A stretch of DNA of 64,000 nt from Panicum virgatum (lineage: Eukaryota; Streptophyta; Magnoliopsida; Poales; Poaceae). The position numbers and the translations under genes are program-made. The stretch lies in assembly GCF_016808335.1 (NCBI RefSeq), contig NC_053137.1, forward strand, positions 5,531,904 through 5,595,903, read 5' to 3'. Below the pieces are notes generated by a model, which ran no database searches, was not told where the DNA came from, and saw nothing but the letters and a program-made list of their open reading frames with translations. Shown here piece after piece: positions 58,234-64,000 of the stretch; position 1 is the stretch's first letter, and every line of letters starts with the position of its first letter.

Positions 58234-60746
58234 ATGTTCACATTACATTTCTTTTCTAGTGTGCCTTTTCCCTTTAGTCGCCCCTCATGGTGTGACACGG
58301 GGAGCCCAATCGGATTGAGATCAGAAAGATAGTCAATGCAAAACTCAATGACCTCCTCTGTTCCATAGCCCTTAGCAATGCATCCTTCTAGGCAAGAATG
58401 TTTACGCACGTACTTCTTCAATACTGCCATGAACCTCTCGAAAGGGAACATATTGTGTAGAAAAATAGGACCCAGGATAGTTATTTCTGTCATAATATGA
58501 ACTAGAAGGTGTGTCATAATGTTGAAGAAGGAAGGTGGGAAGACCATCTCGAAGCTGACAAGACATTCGACAATATCTTTCTGCAGCTTTATTAGATTAT
58601 TTGGATTAATTGCTTTCTGCGAAATTTCATTCATGAACGCACAAAGTTTTACAACTGTCAATCTCACATTTTCCGGTAAAACACCCCTCAGTATAATCGG
58701 AAGTAATTGTGTCATCAGGACGTGGCAGTCATGGGACTTCAAGTTTTGGATTTTCTTCTCTTTCACATTTATTATGCCCTGTATATTTGAGGAGTACCCA
58801 GACGGGACCTTGATACTGTTCAAGCAATCGAACATACTTTCCTTCTCCTCTTTGCTCAGATTATAGCTGGCAGGTTTTAAATAGTGGCGTCCTTTGCCTC
58901 TCTTCTCGGGTTGCAAGCCTTGTCGTCCAGCTAGCTGCTGCATGTCGCGCCTTACTTCCAATGTGTCTTTTGACTTACCATACACTCCCAAGAAGCCTAA
59001 TAGGTTCACGCAAAGATTCTTCGACAGATGCATCACATCAATTGCGTTGCGAACCTGTAAGACTTGCCAATAAGGTAGGTTCCACAATATAGACTTCTTC
59101 TTCCACATTGGAACATGTCCCTGGTCATCCTTGGGAACAGGTTGGCTACCGGGACCCTTTCCAAATACTACCTTCACATCCTTGATCATCGAGAACACAC
59201 GCTTTCCGTTACGGAACAGAGGCTTAGGACGACTTTCTGGCTCTCCTTTGAAATGCTTCCCTTCGGTTCTTAAGGGGTGATCGGTAGGAAGGAATCGGCA
59301 ATGACCCATGTACACGCACTTCTTACAGTGTTTCAAATAAATGCTATCGGTTTCATCATAATAGTGGGTGCAGGCCATGTATCCCATGTTCGACTGTCCC
59401 GAAAGTTTTGCAAGCGCAGGCCAATCATTGATGCATACAAAAAGTAAAGCTCGGAGGTTGAAGGACTCCTGTTTATACTCATCCCACACACGTACACCTT
59501 CTTCTTTTCAGAGCAGTAAGAGATCATCCATCAAGGGTTGCAGGAACACATCAATATCGTTGCCAGGTTCTTTTGGCCCTTCTATAAGCACTGGCATCAT
59601 GATGAACTTACGTTTCAGGCACAACCAAGGAGGAAGGTTGAATATACATAGGGTCACATGCCATGTACTATGAGCGCTGCTAAACTCATCATACGGATTC
59701 ATTCCATCCGCACTTAAAGCAAATCCTATATTCCTTGGGTCGTTGTCAAATTGAGGATACTCTCGGTTCAGGTTTCTCCACTGGGACCCATCTGCTGGGT
59801 GTCTGATCATGTGATCCTCCTTACGGTCTTCTTTGTGCCACCGCATCAACTTAGCGTTATTCTTGTTTTTGAAAAAGCGCTTCAGATGTGGTATTATAGG
59901 AAAGTACCACACCAACTTTGCGGGAACTCTCTTCTTTACCGGCTGCCCATCAACATCACCTGGATCATCTCACCTGATCTTATACCGTAATGCGCTGCAA
60001 ACAGGACAAGCTTCCAAGTTCTCGTATTCGCCGCGATACAGAATGCAGTCGTTAGGACATGCGTGAATCTTCTGCACGTCCAATCCAAGAGGGCAAACCA
60101 TCTTTTTAGCTTCGTATATTGTTGACGGCAGTTCATTACCCTCAGGAAGCATGTTCTTTACAATCTTTAATAGCTCACCAAATCCCTTATCGGTGACACC
60201 ATTAGTTGCCTTCCATTTCAGCATCTCCAGCGTGGTACCCAACTTCTTCTGCTCCGGTTTGCAACTAGGGAACAACGACATTTTGTGATCCTCCAACATC
60301 TTCTCGAACTTTAATGCCTCCTTCACAGTCTCACTGTCTTTCTGTGCATCAAGCAACGCCTGACCTAGCTCGTCAGGTGGCTCCTCTTGTGCAACATTTG
60401 CTTCATCCTCGTCCATTGGTTCATCTTGAAAGCCACATGCTTCATGAACCCATGCCCAATCTGGAAGATTGTTATCACCATCGTCATCTTCTTCATTATC
60501 TTCCATCATAACTCCAACTTCGCCGTGCTTGGTCCAAAGGCTATAGTTACTCATGAAACCATTCAAGGCCAGGTGATTCCATAGAGTATCTCTTTTCTGG
60601 AATTCCTTTTTATTTTCGCAAACACTGCATGGACAACACATTAAACCCTTTGGCGACCTATTTGCCATTGCCGCCTTGAGAAAAGAATCTAAACCCTGAA
60701 TCCACCCCGAGGTGCTCCGGCTTCTGTGCATCCATTGCCGATCCAT
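58234..60746 (-). pseudogene. TNPD transposase, N-terminal and catalytic part
   Basis: On the minus strand from 60,746: the transposase-associated N-terminal domain (MDRQWMHRSRSTSGWIQG; CCPCSVCENKK), an acidic stretch, and the tnp2/Transposase_21 catalytic region (ACPNDCILYRGEYENLEACPVC, VWYFPIIPHLKRFF, MIRHPADGSQWRN, GFALSADGMNP, WDEYKQESFNLRALL, FLPTDHPLR). Next comes the DUF4218-like region (DCHVLMTQLLPII, FFNIMTHLLVH, MFPFERFM). The frame is whole except for two in-frame TGA codons, near 59,981 and at 59,508-59,510. The first replaces the Trp expected after YKIR, a single G-to-A change. The LARD cuts the gene at 58,239. With 41,979-42,845 the full protein would be about 1,125 residues, normal for TNPD. 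Confidence 0.9.
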
Positions 60747-60749
60747 CTG

Positions 60750-61890
60750 TAATTAATTACCGTATAAAAACAAAAAACAATTCTACATATCTCAAATTGG
60801 GATAATTGTCGCTAAAAGAATGAACACAAATAAATGTAGATGAAAAAATAAATTAGAAGTCCACCCATAGGAAGTTAATTGCTGTAGGAACAGAGATATG
60901 ATTGACATGTATAGTCTATTTCATTTTAATTCAGCTTATTGCAACAGAGTGAAATTGTAACTTTCACTGGCTTGCTTTCTAATACTAGAAAATTCATAGT
61001 CTTCCTGATTTTCGTAAGGCACAGGCGAAGTTAAACTCATGATCTCAATGTCGTGGATATACTTAACCTACACTTATTCATATAGCTCTAAACACTGTAT
61101 TTCAATATCTTAGGTGCCGTCAGTATACACTATAGCAGAAGTTTGTACGGAAATTAGGAGAGTCAAGTTGACAAAGAAATGCATTCTACTGTTCAACAGA
61201 AATAGTTCGTATAAGTTTTTGTCAGACAAGCAGATGAGAACCAATTGTCATTCGTCGTTTCAGAAAGAATCCCAATTAAGAATTTAAACAACAGTCTTAA
61301 CCAATATATTTTGTTATAATTTGACGTCTTGGAGTGTTTGGACTTTTATTTTTAGAAACAAGTATATTTTGTTGATTCACTTTTATAATTGAGGTCTTTT
61401 ACGGTGTACAATACCACCACTTAGTTGTATATTGTATAGAGAAGATCTAACCCTTTGTTAGTAAGGGTAATCTAGTAATTAATACCTAATTATAATTGAG
61501 AGACAATTCTACTATAAATGTGTCCCCGTGAAATAATTCAAAAAAAATTATTCTAAATGTGTTATAGTCAAACTATCTAGTAAACCTTCTCTAAAAAGTA
61601 ACAAATCAATTCTATTTTGCTCAAATTAATGAACAAATCGAAAAATTATGCTCATTTTTCCTCAACTTTAAAATCACTATTTTCTTTATCTAGAATGCAT
61701 GAAACAAAAAAATAAACACCGTGCAAGAAGAGGGGAAGAAGCTACTAACCTTTGGTGCACTTGGATGGGTGAAATCTACACAAATTTTAGAGAAAATGGG
61801 CACCAACTCCCCTCTAAAACGCCATGGAGAGAGGAGGAGCTCGGCCAAAATGGTTGGGTCGGGCTGGGGGGAAGAAGACGTGCTTATAAA
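60750..61890. other. CACTA 5' region upstream of TNPD
   Basis: AT-rich, with no supported gene. It should contain the TNPD promoter and any leader intron (minus strand), but I could not assign specific signals. Confidence 0.4.
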
Positions 61891-61892
61891 GG

Positions 61893-62198
61893 GCAACTTA
61901 GTGCCGGCTAATAGGTCTAACCGGCACAAAGTGGCGCCGTTTAGTGCCGGCTAGATATATTGGCCGGCACTAACGTGCCCCGTGCCAAGTTAGTGCCGGC
62001 TAGAATATCCGGCCGGCACTAAATTGGCTTCTGAACGTTGTGTCCACTGTGATGACCGTTGGGGGTGGCATGTTAGTGCTGGCTGGTATTTCTAGCCGGC
62101 ACTAACGTGCCCGCCGGGTCCTGTTCATGCACGTTAGTGCCGGCTCCTTATTGACCGGCACTAACGTGCTAGTACCAATGTTGCTTTCTCCAACAGTG
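61893..62198. repeat. CACTA right end: subterminal repeats and terminal inverted repeat
   Basis: Five AGTGCCGGCT...GCCGGCAC(T) inverted pairs with AT-rich loops, then GCTTTCTCCAACAGTG, the inverted terminal repeat. It mirrors the left end. Confidence 0.88.
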
Positions 62199-62201
62199 GA
62201 G

Positions 62202-63060
62202 GATCCGTCGGTCGATGGCAGCGAGAGCATGCAGAGGAAGCAGAGCTCAACCTTGGAGCACCAGTCCCCTGTGGCGACGATCTGGCCGGGGTACCGGCGT
62301 GTGGCGGCGGTGACGATCGCGGTGGTGGAGCGCAGGTTGTCCCAGGAGCACAACGTGCGGTGGCGGCGGCGAGGCAGTCACATGGCTGGACCGTGACTTC
62401 CCTCTCTAGACTCTCGGTACCCGACGTGGCTGTGCAGTGCATCCTCTCCCGGTGACCGACGCGGCTGACGGGGCTTCCTCTCCATGCGCTCGAGTCTCGA
62501 CGCGGCAGCGCAATCTTACTATCCCGATGTCCGACGCGTTCGGTAGCGCTTCCTCTTCATGAGCCCGATGCAGTAGCGCAACGCCTCCTCTCCAGGTAAT
62601 CACGCAATGTGGCACGACGCGGCTCGAAGGTCATAGCCCGGGCGTTGGAAGAGTTGGAAGAAAGATCGTGGGAGAGTGGCAGCGGGACGGAAGTGATGGG
62701 AGATGGGAGGGAGAGCTGGAAAGACTAGGATTTGGCACTTTAGTGGGATGGGCGAAATCCTGATAAGTGGACTGTCATCAGCGCGTTTGGCTCGCACCAG
62801 CTCGAGCTAGCTCGTTTCTAGAGCGAGCCAAAATATTGGCTCGGCTCGGCTCGGCTCGGCTCGGCTCATTTTGTCCAGAAGCCTAGATGAGCCGAGCGAG
62901 CGCACGAGATACCAGTTTTTTATCCAATCCTACCTACTCAAGAGTTTTTTATCCAATCCTACCTACTCAATTGGCCAAAGCCTACAGAAGTTCAGAGCGA
63001 ACTGTAGACCCTCTTCCCCTCTCCTCTCTCTCTGCAGCCGCCAGACCCGGGGTCCGGAGC
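62202..63060. other. Intergenic between the CACTA element and the HMA gene
   Basis: GC-rich at first, with open frames lacking domains. The 62,397-62,426 segment resembles the first 30 bases of the window. 62,785-62,905 is a GCTCGGCTCG-rich repeat. A 25-bp phrase (TTTTTTATCCAATCCTACCTACTCAA) is tandemly repeated at 62,916-62,970. The end of this region should contain the HMA gene promoter; no clear TATA box was found. Confidence 0.4.
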
Positions 63061-63103
63061 CCGCACCGGCAAGGTCACGGAGCTTGGGGCGCATCCGATC
63101 CGC

Positions 63104-64000
63104 ATGGCGGCGGACAAGGAGGTAAGGATCGGAGGACAGCACCTGCCTGGTTGACGCTCGTTTCGTTTCCTATTCTTGCAGTCAGTTTTGTGGTTCTGAT
63201 TTCTCTCAGATTTATTTGACAGCCAGTTCTGTTTGGAAGAACAGAAATGTTCGGTCTTGTTACTCCGTTCCTAGGATTAGCATTTTAGCATACGTGCAGC
63301 TCCTAGTGATTTGACGGTGCTTAATCTCCTTTTTTTCTTCTTCTTTTGTGTCACCTCTTTATTTCTCCTGTTAGGAGCAGCAGAGTCTGCTTTTAACACG
63401 GTCAGTAATTCAAAACAGAGTTGAGAAGTAGCAACAGAAACTGGTATTCATTTCCTGATTTCAGAAGACACTATACACGTCCCTTCAGAAACATGCGCTA
63501 GACCGTCTCTAATGGGTTGAGCTGCCTGCTCGCTCTAAGGCCATATCTATCTTAGCAAGAACTACCATTCTAAAATTAACATCACTTCCTATATAATAGC
63601 ACTCCGTTTACAACCAATTAACCCTTTGGTCGCATCGCAGGTCACCATGGTCCTCAAGGTTGACCTTGAGTGCGAGAGATGCAACAAGAAGATCAGAAGG
63701 GTCCTCCAAAAGATCCAAGGTACAGTATTGTATAACCCTGTCAGCTGCCGTTTAACGGTTCTCTGCTGATGATCATGGTTAATTGTGACCGATTGGGTTG
63801 CGCAGACAAGATGAACATCAAACCTCCCATGTTTGATAAGAAGAAGAATGAAGTGACGATCTCCGGCCCCTTCGACGCCGACAAGGTCCGCCGGAAGCTC
63901 TACTGCGAGGCTGGCCGGATCATCAAGGATATGTACGAGGTCAAAGTGGCGCCCGAGGAGAAGAGGGACGGAGGCATGGAGAAGGAGGAGGACGGAGGGA
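63104..64000 (+). CDS. HMA-domain protein (HIPP/Pi21-like), 3' end beyond the window
   Basis: Three exons with GT-AG borders: 63,104-63,121 (MAADKE), 63,641-63,719 and 63,806 to the window edge. They encode an N-terminal heavy-metal-associated ferredoxin-like fold: VTMVLKVDLECERCNKKIRR with the metal-binding Cys-x-x-Cys (CERC), a conserved helix, and the second half (NEVTISGPFDADKVRRKL and CEAGRIIKDMYEV). A charged Lys/Glu/Gly-rich tail begins at the edge. Grass proteins with this layout, some also with a proline-rich tail and CaaX box, bind transition metals and include the rice blast-susceptibility protein Pi21. The C-terminus is outside the window, so prenylation cannot be judged. The start was chosen because it opens a clean first exon with a good donor (GAG|GTAAGG). 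Confidence 0.85.

Larger units (their letters stand above)
34520..62198 (-). mobile_element. CACTA (En/Spm) DNA transposon carrying a nested retrotransposon
   Basis: The ends are CACTGCTGGAGAAAG (34,520) and, inverted at 62,198, CACTGTTGGAGAAAG, flanked by GAG. Behind each end lie many AGTGCCGGC...GCCGGCACT subterminal repeats. Total length is 27,679 bp; without the 15,388-bp LARD and one 5-bp duplication the element is about 12.3 kb, normal for an autonomous CACTA. Genes run on the minus strand: TNPD (60,746 to 41,979, split by the LARD) and a multi-exon gene with a C48-protease-like C-terminus (38,528 to 34,981). A captured P450 exon and a third subterminal-repeat block lie between them. 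Premature stops in both genes indicate it is no longer autonomous. Confidence 0.92.

Overview
The window is nuclear DNA of a grass, most likely a panicoid (inferred). The evidence is GT-AG introns, sharply alternating GC-rich and AT-rich tracts, Sirevirus-type Ty1/copia and Tat-like Ty3 retrotransposons, a CACTA element with AGTGCCGGC/GCCGGCACT subterminal repeats, a monocot-type heavy-metal-associated (HMA) protein and a DUF247 gene. No CRISPR array, operon, rRNA or tRNA was seen. Only two ordinary host genes are supported: a DUF247 gene near 31.1-33.0 kb, with a one-base frameshift in this copy, and the 5' part of an HMA-domain gene from 63.1 kb to the window edge. Nearly everything else is nested transposable elements.

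Layout. (1) 1-3.8 kb: intergenic, with diverged copies of sequence that also flanks the DUF247 gene. (2) 3.8-24.4 kb: a broken plus-strand Ty3 (Tat-like) element. It is interrupted first by a ~3 kb solo LTR (6.25-9.23 kb) and then, inside its integrase, by a 12.7 kb minus-strand Sirevirus-like copia element (11,631-24,326) with both LTRs, a tRNA-iMet primer-binding site, gag, protease, integrase, RT, RNase H and an extra 3' env-like region. (3) 24.4-30.0 kb: a minus-strand Tat-like Ty3 pol fragment split by a 3,439-bp solo LTR with a perfect CTTTG target duplication. (4) 30.0-34.5 kb: a zinc-knuckle relic, a small DNA-transposon candidate, DUF247 and a MITE candidate.

(5) 34,520-62,198: one CACTA (En/Spm) element with matching ends (CACTGCTGGAGAAAG and CACTGTTGGAGAAAG) and a GAG target duplication. 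It holds a minus-strand TNPD transposase gene and a minus-strand six-exon gene that joins a CACTA-associated domain to a C48 (Ulp1-like) protease domain. Between them lies a captured exon of an ent-kaurene-oxidase-like cytochrome P450 (CYP701A type) with both splice sites. A third block of subterminal repeats sits in mid-element. (6) TNPD is split by a 15.4 kb non-autonomous LTR retrotransposon (LARD) at 42,846-58,233. Its two LTRs are both exactly 4,087 bp, I found only three differences between them, the target duplication is ATGTT, and it has no gag or pol. Its interior carries a ~76-bp minisatellite and its LTRs a ~79-bp one. (7) 62.2-64 kb: intergenic sequence and the HMA gene.

Relative ages follow from the nesting. 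The Ty3 copy is older than the solo LTR and the Sirevirus inside it. The Sirevirus LTRs differ by roughly 5% in a hand-compared stretch (order of two million years). The CACTA element is older than the LARD, whose LTRs differ by under 0.1% (tens of thousands of years at usual grass rates).
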